64,000 bases of DNA from Dulcicalothrix desertica PCC 7102 (GTDB taxonomy: Bacteria; Cyanobacteriota; Cyanobacteriia; Cyanobacteriales; Nostocaceae): positions 156,493 to 220,492 of the forward strand of contig NZ_RSCL01000006.1 of assembly GCF_003991905.1 (NCBI RefSeq), given 5' to 3'. Numbering within the stretch: position 1 is the first letter of the stretch; every line of letters begins with the position of its first letter. A model generated the notes under the pieces. That model did not search any database. It was not told the DNA's origin and saw only the letters and a program-made list of their open reading frames with translations. The translations under genes were made by a program, and so were the position numbers. This document shows, in pieces, positions 45,885-54,136 of the stretch.

Positions 45885-46310
45885 TGCTACTTCTCCTTCT
45901 CTTAAAATTCTCTTCCCACAATTGAGGGTTTGGCTCATATACAGTAATAATTTTAATCAATGCTTGCCCTGGATAGCTACATTGGACATGAACTGCGCGA
46001 TTTGCAAGTGTAAAACCACTTATTAAACAACTTGGACTGTATTTATTCAGGACTTATGCAAAAATCCTAGAAACCTGGTTTCTTTGTCGATGACTTGCAA
46101 TAAAAACGACGATTTTGCGTAGAAACCAGGTTTCTTTGCGTAAGTCCTATTATCATCACGGTAATCCTCTATTACTAGGCCGCTAGCAACTGTTTCCCTA
46201 ATTTCGTTTATACTTATACGACGCTTGGTAGATTTGTCAAGTGCATGTTTGGATAGTTCAAATTTATTGTTAGCGATTTTTTGGCGAATTTCTTCAATAA
46301 GTTTTATCAT
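45874..46310 (-). pseudogene. DUF4258 toxin interrupted by a miniature element
   Basis: The N-terminal half (MIKLIEEIRQKIANNKFELSKHALDKSTKRRISINEIRETVASGLVIEDYRDDN) ends at about 46149 and the C-terminal half (KYSPSCLISGFTLANRAVHVQCSYPGQALIKIITVYEPNPQLWEENFKRRR) resumes at about 46044 and stops at 45874. A 100-base family C element lies between. A short 87-residue product ending in repeat-derived residues could still be made. Pairs with the YgiT-like antitoxin downstream. Confidence 0.85.
46049..46148 (-). mobile_element. 100-bp family C element inserted in the DUF4258 gene
   Basis: Terminal inverted repeats AGGACTTA(T/C)GCA bound a pair of family C arms (AGAAACCTGGTTTCT and AGAAACCAGGTTTCT). 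Flanked by a 3-base direct repeat (ATT at 46045-46047 and 46149-46151), with one extra base (46048) next to the left end. Removing the element and one ATT joins ...DDN to KYSPS... in frame. No coding capacity. Confidence 0.8.
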
Positions 46311-46375
46311 ACGTCATTTTACTCTGATTTGCATCGCAATGTACCATTTTTTGATACTTGAGGTACACAACTGTC

Positions 46376-46603
46376 GATTTTTTTAGTTCGGATGGTTTAT
46401 TACTGGGTTTATTGGCAGTGCTTTAGTACAGTCGGGTATTGCTGGTTATGGCGCCGTTACAATTGGTAAAGCAGCTAAAGTATATCTTGAAGCTGGGTGT
46501 ACTTGGGGACAATTTAGTGCAAGTACTGTTTACTGTTCCTAAAGAAACGATTCTACACCGTTTACAACAAGAACTAGGCACTAAATTAGGAGGTTTAAAT
46601 TAA
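46376..46603 (+). pseudogene. Partial, decayed copy of the GTPase 3' end
   Basis: Matches 45301-45615 (ggtttattggcagtgctt, acttggggacaatt and gtttacaacaagaact blocks) with an internal deletion of about 80-100 bases and frame shift. It lies on the other side of the toxin-antitoxin pair. Confidence 0.8.
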
Positions 46604-47284
46604 GTTATTTATATATTGTTCCCGTTTTTATATTGGCACTTCATATACTTACCACTTAAAAAACTTATATCAAATCCTAGAAACCGGGTTTTATGAAGAA
46701 ACCCGGTTTCTTTATATTTACAATTATATTAATTGCGAATTGTTAATCATATGTATATTTTGTTCAACCTACGCAAATTGAAATTAAAAAGAAAGAAACA
46801 AAAAATACATATATATACCATAAATTCTTATTTAGCAAGCATTTCAGCTTTGTACTGACTTTGTTTCGTAACAATGCGCTTATGTTACTTTTTATAACGT
46901 ATAATTAATTTCTACAGAGAAATATTGACGTTTTGATGAAAAACTCTCTGATTAATAAAGATAAAATTTATGCAAACTGTAACAGTTAATGCAGAATTAA
47001 AATTTACTTAATTCCATAATTACATCGGAGTGTTATCCGGTCATGTTAATCAAGTTAAATGACGGTTATTACCACCCGACAATCTGATAAACAGTAGTTT
47101 ACACTGGGTATGTTAGGTTAAGGTGAATAAAGCAACGCTTTCAAAGGCTGACAGGTAATTTTACCTAATATTTAATCCGAACTAAGTATTAATGCCTTGC
47201 GGCGCCTAATTTACCCTGTTAAAACCGAAGTACTTAAAAGATATTTCATTTATTGTCTAGTTAAATATCCAAGCGAGAGTCAAA
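46604..47284. other. Long intergenic region upstream of cp12
   Basis: 681 bases, AT-rich. It contains a family C inverted repeat at 46678-46714 and no credible gene. The cp12 promoter and leader are here; a GGCGCC lies at 47200. Confidence 0.5.
46678..46714. repeat. Family C inverted repeat
   Basis: TAGAAACCGGGTTTTATGAA followed by GAAACCCGGTTTCTTTA; short loop, a possible terminator for upstream transcription. Confidence 0.65.
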
Positions 47285-47548
47285 ATGCAAAATACATTAA
47301 ACGCAGTTACTTCCGAAGAAACTCAACGTACTATTGAACACGTAATTCATGAATCAATTGTAGAAGCACGCAGTGCATGTGGTTTGCACGGTGATACCTC
47401 ACAAGAGTGTGCAGTAGCTTGGGATATCGTTGAAGAGTTACAAGCTGAAAAATCACACCGTAGTAAAGAAGTTCAAGTTAAAAGTTCTTTAGACAAATAT
47501 TGCTCTTCGCATCCCGATGCTCTTGAATGTCGCGTTTACGACGTATAA
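47285..47548 (+). CDS. CP12-family Calvin-cycle regulator
   Basis: 87 residues. The CP12 core (EARSACGLHGDTSQECAVAWDIVEELQAEKSH) has the AWDxVEEL motif and the N-terminal Cys pair; the C-terminal Cys pair and tail (YCSSHPDALECRVYDV) bind GAPDH. CP12 joins phosphoribulokinase and GAPDH into an inactive complex when oxidised, lowering Calvin-cycle flux in the dark. Length is close to typical CP12 (about 75-80), slightly longer at the N-terminus. Monocistronic. Confidence 0.93.
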   Translation: MQNTLNAVTSEETQRTIEHVIHESIVEARSACGLHGDTSQECAVAWDIVEELQAEKSHRSKEVQVKSSLDKYCSSHPDALECRVYDV

Positions 47549-47552
47549 ATAT

Positions 47553-47580
47553 GTAGAGACGTGATTAATCACGTCTCTAC
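47553..47580. repeat. Family B palindrome giving the tlyA stop codon
   Basis: GTAGAGACGTGATTAATCAC followed by its mirror half. On the minus strand its TAG (47577-47579) terminates the tlyA-like gene. Lies between that gene and cp12. Confidence 0.78.
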
Positions 47581-48413
47581 AATTCATTTACTGCTGTAAC
47601 AGTTAGTTGCTTGATTGCTTCAAGTTCTAACGGCGCCGTTATACTTTCCATTGATAACCACAGTAAGTATTCTACATTTCCAGCGGGTCCCGTGATTGGC
47701 GACCACGTTAAACCTTTATATTTCCATCCAAGTTCTTGTGCTGTCTGCAAAACTTGGTAAATAGCGTCAGCTTGATGTAGTGGGTCACGCACTACTCCTT
47801 TTTTGCCAACTCGGTTTTTTCCAACTTCAAATTGTGGTTTTACTAGTAGTACCATTTCTCGCGGTGGTTGGGAGAGGCGCCACAGTGCTGATAAAATTTT
47901 GGTGACAGAAATAAATGAGACATCGACGACTATAAAGTTGGGTTGTTCTAATCCCCCCCCAAACTCTTGACCAGGGGGGGAGCTTTTGTATATTTGTTCT
48001 GGTGTGAGATGTCTGATATTTGTGCGTTCTAGTAAGATAACTCTGGGGTCGTTTCGCAGTTTCCAGTCTACTTGACCATAACCTACGTCTACTCCATAAA
48101 CTAATTTAGCTCCTGCTTGGAGTAAACAGTCTGTAAAACCACCTGTGGAGATACCCGCATCTAAGCATACACGTGCGGTTACGTCTATATTAAATGTTAA
48201 AAGTGCTTTTGCTAGTTTTTCGCCGCCTCTGGAAACGAAGCGAGATTTTTGTTTAACTGTTATAGAGGCGCCTGTGTCTATTTCGGTTCCAGCTTTATCA
48301 ATTATGTTACCATCAACTGTCACCTCTCCTGCTTGGATGAGACGCTGTGCTAATGCACGGGAAGTACATAAGTTTCGTTCGACAAGTAAAGTATCGAGTC
48401 GTTGTTTCGCCAA
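47577..48413 (-). CDS. tlyA: TlyA-family rRNA 2'-O-methyltransferase
   Basis: 278 residues: an S4 RNA-binding domain (RLDTLLVERNLCTSRALAQRLIQAGEVTVDG, about 4-60) and an FtsJ-like methyltransferase domain with motif I (VCLDAGISTGGFTDCLLQAGA, about 82) and the catalytic pattern DVSFIS ... LVKPQFEVGK. TlyA methylates ribose of 16S and 23S rRNA; some members have lost hemolysin-like roles. The stop codon TAG is provided by a family B repeat. Confidence 0.9.
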   Translation of the reverse strand: MAKQRLDTLLVERNLCTSRALAQRLIQAGEVTVDGNIIDKAGTEIDTGASITVKQKSRFVSRGGEKLAKALLTFNIDVTARVCLDAGISTGGFTDCLLQAGAKLVYGVDVGYGQVDWKLRNDPRVILLERTNIRHLTPEQIYKSSPPGQEFGGGLEQPNFIVVDVSFISVTKILSALWRLSQPPREMVLLVKPQFEVGKNRVGKKGVVRDPLHQADAIYQVLQTAQELGWKYKGLTWSPITGPAGNVEYLLWLSMESITAPLELEAIKQLTVTAVNEL

Positions 48414-48993
48414 TTTAATATTTTTGAGACAGTTGTTTATTTTTATTTTATATCAGCAGCGCTTTATCAGTTGCGATTAAATCTATACAAATCTAAGTAA
48501 AAGGAAATCCTACACGGGTTGTAGGAACGTCTAGTAACGGACATTGGGAGGATTAACCCATCCGCAATTGTAATGTTCCAGCATATGACATTACTAGAAC
48601 CAAGCCGACACAGACAGCAATGTAAGGATAAGTAAGGTTGCTTGTCCTGACACAAATCTTACATCTAACTGGCATAGTCCAGATTTAAGTAGGTTTAGTG
48701 AACCCGGAACTCTATCTGCACCTAAAGCATCTTAGCTATATGACCGTATCGATATACTCAAGTAGTTTTATTACCTCAGAGGTATAACATACTTGTTTTA
48801 TTTGTTGTGAATGTAAATCTTAATTAATAATTAAAAATATACTGTAACAAAAATTTGCAATTGTATAAGTAGTATATAGACAAATTATTTTAAGTTGTGA
48901 ATTTTCGGTGATTTTACTTATATCGGTCAACTGCCGCTGAAGTAGGATTAACATATTGATTCTTTATAATGCTTATATTTTAAAAATTTATTT
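48414..48993. other. Long intergenic region, possibly a structured RNA
   Basis: 580 bases. A more GC-balanced part (48500-48660) shows nested complementarity: TCTAGTAA at 48529 with TTACTAGA at about 48589; TAATGT with ACATTA at about 48571-48592; and GGATAAG with CTTGTCC near 48626-48648. The rest is AT-rich promoter sequence. Confidence 0.4.
48500..48660. ncRNA. Possible structured non-coding RNA of unknown family
   Basis: Several compatible stems (see the intergenic entry) in a region with more GC than its flanks and no credible ORF. Reads like a housekeeping RNA by density of stems, but the strand and family could not be settled; 6S RNA was considered. Confidence 0.3.
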
Positions 48994-49005
48994 GTGGTTA
49001 CTGTC

Positions 49006-49440
49006 ATGTATGTAGAGAAGCAAGTTATTGAAAAAACCTCGTTAAGAGGGTTAAGTGTGTTAGTCATCGAAAGTAAGCGAGATGAGCGCGACTTATTGAC
49101 TTATATTTTAGAATCGCATGGCGCCGCTGTTATATCATCTGCCTCAGTTTACGACGCTACAATGGGCGAACTGGTGTATTATCCCCCTGATGTTGTATTT
49201 GCCAGCGTTAAAGCGCTTCAACAATATGACATAGCTGAAAAAATAAACGTTTGTGCGAGTAAAGCTGGTAAGGAAATTTTGATAATTGGTGTAGTTGAGT
49301 CGAAACGCAATATTTACCCGCTAATGGCTGAAGATTTAAATTGTCATGCTTGTATATGTAAACCATTAGATATGACTGAAGTCGTAGATTTACTTATCAC
49401 TTTAGCAGGAAGATTTGAGCATAACTACTATTTGGTGTGA
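49006..49440 (+). CDS. Degenerate response-regulator receiver
   Basis: About 144 residues from ATG at 49006 (MYVEKQVIEKTSLRGLSVLVIESKRDE). A receiver-like fold (VLVIESKRDERDLLTYILESHGAAVISS, PPDVVFASVKALQQYDIAEKI, CICKPLDMTEVVDLLI): the Lys (CKPL) is kept but the acceptor Asp is replaced in VVFASVKA, and the N-terminal acidic pair is VIESK. This marks it as a pseudo-receiver that could not be phosphorylated in the usual way. Upstream GTG at 48994 is an alternative start. Confidence 0.8.
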   Translation: MYVEKQVIEKTSLRGLSVLVIESKRDERDLLTYILESHGAAVISSASVYDATMGELVYYPPDVVFASVKALQQYDIAEKINVCASKAGKEILIIGVVESKRNIYPLMAEDLNCHACICKPLDMTEVVDLLITLAGRFEHNYYLV

Positions 49441-49471
49441 TTAGGAGTAGTTTTGAACGAGTCATACAGAA

Positions 49472-49505
49472 AAAGCGAGTCTTTATAACAAAACTCGCTT
49501 TATTT
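49472..49505. terminator. Terminator after the degenerate receiver
   Basis: AAAGCGAGT and ACTCGCTTT arms with a 12-base loop, followed by ATTTTAATT. About 30 bases after the stop of the receiver gene. Confidence 0.7.
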
Positions 49506-49537
49506 TAATTAGAATTTATATTAAGTTTTGTTAAGCC

Positions 49538-49602
49538 GTAGGGGCAGGTTAACCTAGATTAAAATTGCCTTCTCGGATTAACTGTAAGTAACCTGCCCTT
49601 AC
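49538..49602. repeat. Imperfect long-arm hairpin at the apcF 3' end
   Basis: GTAGGGGCAGGTTA and TAACCTGCCCTTAC arms around about 35 bases. It abuts the stop codon of apcF and may help terminate transcription. Confidence 0.55.
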
Positions 49603-50111
49603 TAGATGTCTTTTTCGCTTAACTCACGGGTCATGTAATCGAAAGGTTCATCGATAAAGCTGGTATTGGTGACACCAGAGGAAGCAGCTTGTTCTTTAAC
49701 GATATCTTTCATAATTTGGATACCGCGAACTGTTGGACCGATGGGTACACCTAACGAGTTGTAAGTTTCGCGTAAACCTTGGAGAACACGCTCATCGAGT
49801 ACATCCATGCTGCCTGCTACAAGTGCATAAGTTGCATAGCGCAAGTAGTAGTCCATATCGCGTAAACAAGCTGCGTAGCGACGAGTTGTGTAAGCGTTTC
49901 CACCTGGACGAATTAACTCAGGTTGTTCGTCGAACAAAGCTGAACCTGCTTGTTTGACGATACCTGCTGCGTTGGAATTTATTGCTGCTGCTGCTTTAAT
50001 GCGTGCGGTACCGCTTTCAAAGTAGCCTTTGAGATTGTCAATGGCAATCCGGTCAAAGTAACGTCCAGCAACGTCATAATTCTTAATTAAACTTGTAACA
50101 GCGTCGCGCAT
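49602..50111 (-). CDS. apcF: Allophycocyanin beta-18 core subunit ApcF
   Basis: 169 residues from MRDAVTSLIKNYD, with AAAGG just upstream; the frame's earlier TTG is not needed. Bilin Cys in RRYAACLRDMDYYLRYATYAL (about 82), and the conserved beta-subunit core ERVLQGLRETYNSLGVPIGPTVRGIQIMKDI. The longer C-terminal tail and the ELIRPGGNAYTT region fit ApcF (beta-18) rather than ApcB, as I remember the two. It sits in the phycobilisome core basal cylinder near the terminal emitter. Not in a phycobilisome operon here. Confidence 0.88.
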   Translation of the reverse strand: MRDAVTSLIKNYDVAGRYFDRIAIDNLKGYFESGTARIKAAAAINSNAAGIVKQAGSALFDEQPELIRPGGNAYTTRRYAACLRDMDYYLRYATYALVAGSMDVLDERVLQGLRETYNSLGVPIGPTVRGIQIMKDIVKEQAASSGVTNTSFIDEPFDYMTRELSEKDI

Positions 50112-50496
50112 ACCTTTATCTCCCAATCATTCCTGTTAACGGTTTGATATTAATTTGGCTGTTTCGTTATGCAATAAATGCATGAGAATAGCAATTGTGT
50201 TGCCTTCATACCTCTACAATAATATTTCGGCGCCGCAACTCACACTCTCATAAAGGATTTTATGTCAAAGTTGCTTGTCATGAAAATCTACTTTGTAGTT
50301 TTGTATCGTTATGAACAGGTAAAGGTTAATATAACCTTTAAAGTGGAAATTCTGTATCAAAGAATACAAAATTCTGGTCAACCTCTTCTTACGATAATCC
50401 AGGTGTGCAAAAATTTGGTGAGTGCCAAGCAGGGTCAGCTATTGCTTTGGGCTTTATGAATTGACTATGAAGTAATTAGGCAGATAAGGAGTAACC
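50112..50496. other. Divergent apcF / glnA promoter region
   Basis: 385 bases. Contains the NtcA-type glnA promoter (50354-50395), a GGCGCC at 50229, and the apcF promoter on the other strand. A short ORF across it is not supported. Confidence 0.6.
50354..50395 (+). promoter_or_regulatory. NtcA-activated promoter of glnA
   Basis: GTATCAAAGAATAC at 50354-50367 is a perfect GTA-N8-TAC NtcA box. A -10 element TACGAT (TAN3T) lies at 50390-50395, 22 bases after the box. That spacing is typical of class II NtcA promoters. About 100 bases before the glnA start. Confidence 0.82.
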
Positions 50497-51915
50497 ATGA
50501 CAACCCCACAAGAAGTCCTGAAGTTGGTTAAAGACAACAACATTCAGATGATTGACCTGAAATTCATCGACATGTTGGGAACTTGGCAGCACTTAACGGT
50601 GTACCAAAACCAAATCGATGAAAGCAGCTTCACCGAAGGTGTACCTTTTGACGGTTCGAGTATTCGGGGTTGGAAAGGAATTGAAGCTAGTGACATGTCG
50701 ATGGTTCTCGACCCAGATACAGCATGGATAGACCCATTCATGCAAGAGCCAACGCTCTCAATAGTTTGTAGTATTATTGAGCCTCGTACTGGTGAACCTT
50801 ACGACCGTTGTCCTCGTCAAATTGCTCAACGCGCGGTAGATTCTGTAATTTCTAGTGGTGTTGGCGATACAGTATTTTTTGGGCCAGAAGCAGAATTTTT
50901 CATTTTTGATGATGTTCGCTTCGACCAAAATTCCAGTTCTGGTTACTACTATGTAGATTCTATCGAAGGTAAATGGAACTCAGGTAGAACCGAAGCAGGT
51001 GGTAACTTAGGTTACAAACCCCGCTTCAAAGAAGGTTATTTTCCAGTAGCTCCTACCGACACTTTCCAAGACATGCGGACAGAGATGCTGTTGACAATGG
51101 CGAAGTTAGGTGTCCCCATTGAAAAACATCACCACGAAGTAGCAACTGGTGGTCAGTGCGAACTAGGTTTCAAGTTTGGTAAATTAATCCAAGCTGCTGA
51201 CTGGTTGATGACTTATAAATATGTCATCAAAAACGTCGCTAAAAAGTATGGCAGAACCGTAACCTTCATGCCCAAACCTGTATTTGGTGATAATGGTTCT
51301 GGTATGCACTGTCACCAATCAATTTGGAAAGATGGTCAACCATTATTTGCTGGCGATAAATATGCTGGTTTAAGTGAAACTGCTTTACATTATATTGGCG
51401 GTTTGCTTAAGCACGCACCTGCTGTATTAGCAATAACTAACCCTACCACTAACTCATACAAGCGCTTAGTTCCTGGTTATGAGGCGCCTGTAAACCTAGC
51501 ATACTCCCAAGGTAACCGTTCAGCTTCTATTCGTATTCCATTATCTGGCACCAATCCAAAAGCAAAACGCTTAGAATTCCGTTGTCCAGATGCGACCTCT
51601 AACCCATACTTAGCATTTGCAGCAATGTTATGTGCAGGTTTAGACGGTATCAAGAATAAAATAGATCCAGGCGAACCTTTAGATAAAAACATCTACGAAT
51701 TATCACCAGAAGAACTAGCAAAAGTTCCTTCAACCCCAGGTTCACTTGATGCAGCACTCGAAGCATTAGAGAAAGACCATGCTTTCTTAACAGAGGGTGG
51801 TGTATTTAGCGAAGACTTTATCCAAAACTGGATAGCTTACAAAATAGATAACGAAGTCAACCCCATGCGTTTGCGTCCTCACCCCCATGAGTTCGCTCTC
51901 TACTACGACTGCTAG
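50497..51915 (+). CDS. glnA: Glutamine synthetase type I
   Basis: 472 residues, the standard dodecameric GSI length. Active-site motifs: [16 protein letters not shown] (about 50-65), [11 protein letters not shown] (about 128-138), [19 protein letters not shown] (about 209-227), [12 protein letters not shown] (about 262-273), the flap region [24 protein letters not shown], and [20 protein letters not shown] with the Tyr that E. coli adenylylates. Cyanobacterial GSI is instead controlled by the inhibitor proteins GifA/GifB. Preceded by an NtcA promoter and followed by a tandem repeat, a strong terminator and the convergent gifA. Confidence 0.98.
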   Translation: MTTPQEVLKLVKDNNIQMIDLKFIDMLGTWQHLTVYQNQIDESSFTEGVPFDGSSIRGWKGIEASDMSMVLDPDTAWIDPFMQEPTLSIVCSIIEPRTGEPYDRCPRQIAQRAVDSVISSGVGDTVFFGPEAEFFIFDDVRFDQNSSSGYYYVDSIEGKWNSGRTEAGGNLGYKPRFKEGYFPVAPTDTFQDMRTEMLLTMAKLGVPIEKHHHEVATGGQCELGFKFGKLIQAADWLMTYKYVIKNVAKKYGRTVTFMPKPVFGDNGSGMHCHQSIWKDGQPLFAGDKYAGLSETALHYIGGLLKHAPAVLAITNPTTNSYKRLVPGYEAPVNLAYSQGNRSASIRIPLSGTNPKAKRLEFRCPDATSNPYLAFAAMLCAGLDGIKNKIDPGEPLDKNIYELSPEELAKVPSTPGSLDAALEALEKDHAFLTEGGVFSEDFIQNWIAYKIDNEVNPMRLRPHPHEFALYYDC

Positions 51916-51922
51916 TAATAAA

Positions 51923-52019
51923 GGACTTCAGTCCTTTTAATTCTAAGGTGGACTTCAGTCCTTTTAATTCTAAGGTGGACTTCAGTCCTTTTAATTCTAA
52001 GGTGGACTTCAGTCCTTTC
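51923..52019 (+). repeat. 27-bp tandem repeat downstream of glnA
   Basis: Three full copies and a partial fourth of a 27-base unit that begins GGACTTCAGTCCTTTTAATT. Each unit includes the short palindrome GGACTTCAGTCC, so the transcript can fold a run of small hairpins in the glnA 3' region. Confidence 0.9.
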
Positions 52020-52033
52020 CAAAAACCATAAAT

Positions 52034-52062
52034 AAAGCCATCCCTTGTGGATGGCTTTTTTC
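52034..52062. terminator. Rho-independent terminator between glnA and gifA
   Basis: AAAGCCATCC and GGATGGCTTT arms with a small CTTGT loop, followed by TTTTTCTT. A strong intrinsic terminator for glnA and possibly for the converging gifA. Confidence 0.88.
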
Positions 52063-52083
52063 TTGACTATCGTAGAAATTCTT

Positions 52084-52278
52084 TCAATTCATCGAAGTGC
52101 TATCATAAGTCGCGCGCTTGCTTGGGTCAATCTTACCTTGCAAGGGATTCCAATAATCAGAAACTTCTCCGGTCAAACCTATTTCTTCACCAGTACGTCC
52201 CAACATCGATTGCTGGCGATTTTTTACTGTGTGGTAGTGACGTTGCATTAACGCGCGTGCTTTATCTTGTGTAGACAT
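52084..52278 (-). CDS. gifA: Glutamine synthetase inactivating factor GifA (IF7)
   Basis: 64 residues. MSTQDKARALMQRHYHTVKNRQQSMLGRTG and the conserved C-terminal RATYDSTS match the IF7 family (about 65 residues). IF7 is a basic, intrinsically disordered protein that binds glutamine synthetase and inhibits it when nitrogen is plentiful. It is encoded convergently with its target gene, which is itself informative. An NtcA box overlaps the promoter region upstream (52350-52363). Confidence 0.9.
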   Translation of the reverse strand: MSTQDKARALMQRHYHTVKNRQQSMLGRTGEEIGLTGEVSDYWNPLQGKIDPSKRATYDSTSMN

Positions 52279-52349
52279 AATAAACTTCTCCCTATGAACT
52301 CTTAGTTATTTCTTTTCTTGTCTGAGCTAATCATATCGCATATAATTCT

Positions 52350-52363
52350 GTAGCGTATGTTAC
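52350..52363 (-). promoter_or_regulatory. NtcA box upstream of gifA
   Basis: Plus strand GTAGCGTATGTTAC, a perfect GTA-N8-TAC palindrome. It lies about 72 bases upstream of the gifA start, with -10-like TATGAT (minus strand) just downstream, so a bound NtcA would sit over the -35 region and repress. This is the expected sense for gifA. Confidence 0.72.
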
Positions 52364-52410
52364 CATATGATACAGTTTGATAAAACTTTATAATTTTTTC
52401 ATAATTTAAA

Positions 52411-52425
52411 TTATAATCATTCTCA
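52411..52425. promoter_or_regulatory. Possible Fur box
   Basis: TTATAATCATTCTCA, the inverse of TGAGAATGATTATAA, close to the 7-1-7 Fur pattern. It lies between gifA and the methyltransferase gene; the target gene is unclear. Confidence 0.4.
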
Positions 52426-52544
52426 AGAAATATCTCTAAGGATTTAATACTCCAGAACGGTAAACCCTACTCCAGGCTCATCAAATATTCGTTACAATTA
52501 CTTAAAGTAAATATATAAAAAGTAATAAAAATCGAGTTGTTCTC

Positions 52545-53600
52545 ATGTCTGACACTTTAACGAAGCTAACTTATCAGAGTTTTCAGCAGGGCAAAAATTA
52601 TTTTGGTTTAGCGCACAAGCTCATTAGCACACGGTTAATGAACTTGATATCACCGACTGAGAATAAAACAACGCCAATTCCAACTGGAGTATTACTAATA
52701 ATCCAACAAAGATTGAATAATCTACTTGAAGTTGACTGGCAAGACTCGCAACGCGGCATTTATTCAGAAAGTCTGCTATTCGATAACTCCTGGGAAGACT
52801 TTTTCAAGTACTACCCTATGGTGTGGTTTGACTTGCCCCAAATATGGGAACGTGCGAAAAATAAAAAGCACCAAGATTTTTCTTCAGGTGTTAATACCGA
52901 AGGCTACCCTAGCTATTACGTCCAAAACTTCCACCATCAGACAGATGGCTACTTGAGCGATTTGTCTGCCAATATGTATGACTTACAAGTCGAGATATTG
53001 TTTGGTGGTTCAGCAGATGCAATGCGTCGTAGAATTTTGGCGCCATTAAAAGAAAACTTAAACTTTTTTGCTGACGTACCACCATCACTTTTACGTGTAT
53101 TAGATGTCGCATGTGGTACAGGTCGTACCCTAAAAGCAATTCGTAGCACACTACCTCATGCATCGCTCTACGGTACAGACTTATCACCAGCTTATTTACG
53201 CAAAGCAAACGAATTACTATCTCAAATTCCTGGAGAAGTACCGCAACTACTGCAAGCGAATAGCGAAGAGTTACCTTATTTAGATAATTACTTTCACGCA
53301 GTGACTTCGGTATTCTTATTCCACGAACTACCAGGAGTAGCGCGGCAAAACATTATCAACGAATGCTTCCGTGTCGTCAAACCCGGTGGAACATTTATTA
53401 TCTGCGACTCCATCCAGGTAAGTGACTCACCTGAACTCGAACCGATGATGCACAACTTCTACGAAACCTTCCACGAACCATATTATCGCCACTACATGAC
53501 CGATGATTTGGTAGAGCGCTTACAGAAAGCAGGTTTTGAGAACATAGAGACACAAGTACACTTCATGAGCAAATACCTAATAGCTCACAAACCAGCATAA
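52545..53600 (+). CDS. Class I SAM-dependent methyltransferase
   Basis: 351 residues. Residues about 1-170 are an extension with no recognised domain (FQQGKNYFGLAHKLISTRLMNLISP). Residues about 175-345 form a UbiE/COQ5-like methyltransferase: motif I VLDVACGTGRTLKAIR, LYGTDLSPAYLRKANELL, ANSEELPYLDNYFHAVTSVFLFHELP, VVKPGGTFIICDSIQ, and ERLQKAGFENIETQVHF. The YNF/HDxPxD positions suggest methylation of a quinone-like or small-molecule substrate; the actual substrate is unknown. Confidence 0.88.
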   Translation: MSDTLTKLTYQSFQQGKNYFGLAHKLISTRLMNLISPTENKTTPIPTGVLLIIQQRLNNLLEVDWQDSQRGIYSESLLFDNSWEDFFKYYPMVWFDLPQIWERAKNKKHQDFSSGVNTEGYPSYYVQNFHHQTDGYLSDLSANMYDLQVEILFGGSADAMRRRILAPLKENLNFFADVPPSLLRVLDVACGTGRTLKAIRSTLPHASLYGTDLSPAYLRKANELLSQIPGEVPQLLQANSEELPYLDNYFHAVTSVFLFHELPGVARQNIINECFRVVKPGGTFIICDSIQVSDSPELEPMMHNFYETFHEPYYRHYMTDDLVERLQKAGFENIETQVHFMSKYLIAHKPA

Positions 53601-53622
53601 ACACTTATTTTGTTCTTTTATT

Positions 53623-53651
53623 CTTGTGGAGCGGGCATCCCTGCCCGCCTC
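53623..53651. repeat. Family A palindrome
   Basis: CTTGTGGAGCGGGCATCCCT followed by GCCCGCCTC, 23 bases after the methyltransferase stop. Confidence 0.78.
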
Positions 53652-53889
53652 TAATTTGCCCATATTTAATTTGCTCATAACACAGAAAAATTTTCCGAAA
53701 ACCAAAAAATACACTTGAAGTTAATAAGATAGTAAATTCCAAATATAAAGAAACATTAAAATGATGAGAGAATCATCATAAATCTTTATTGCCCTAAAAA
53801 CCTAAAAATGCTAGATTAACAAAACTGAAAGAATTTATCTGTAACAAGTACAAGTATAAATAATATAAAAAAGTTAAGTAGATAAAATT

Positions 53890-54135
53890 ATGAGAAGCGT
53901 ATATAGCTTAAGTAACAACGAATTCGCCAAAAAATTAACAGCAGAAGAGCGCCAAGTACGTTTGAACAAAGCCTCTAAAGAGTATATGCGAGGCAGAATA
54001 TCCAGACAACAGTTTCACCAAGCAGAACGAGACTACGGTACAGATTATACGCTTGTAACATTTGGTTTAGCCAAACAACGAAGTGTAATACCGCGTTTTA
54101 TAAATAAACTAACATCAATTTTTAGCAGTAAATAG
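53890..54135 (+). CDS. Small protein of unknown function
   Basis: 81 residues, basic. MRSVYSLSNNEFAKKLTAEERQVRLNKASKEYMRGRISRQQFHQAERDYGTDYTLVTFGLAKQRSVIPRFINKL. No family recognised. The stop is one base before the stop of the convergent gene on the other strand. Weak ribosome site (AAGTAG). The sequence composition looks coding. Confidence 0.6.
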   Translation: MRSVYSLSNNEFAKKLTAEERQVRLNKASKEYMRGRISRQQFHQAERDYGTDYTLVTFGLAKQRSVIPRFINKLTSIFSSK

Positions 54136-54136
54136 C

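Noticed and set aside
48467-48655. Short minus-strand ORF over the possible RNA region
   Set aside because: Cys-rich nonsense composition, no start signal, and the underlying sequence has RNA-like complementarity instead.
50262-50459. Short ORF upstream of glnA
   Set aside because: It overlaps the NtcA promoter and has no coding signature.
51923-52019. Tandem repeats after glnA considered as a CRISPR array
   Set aside because: Units are contiguous with no unique spacers and the unit contains its own small palindrome; no cas genes in the window.
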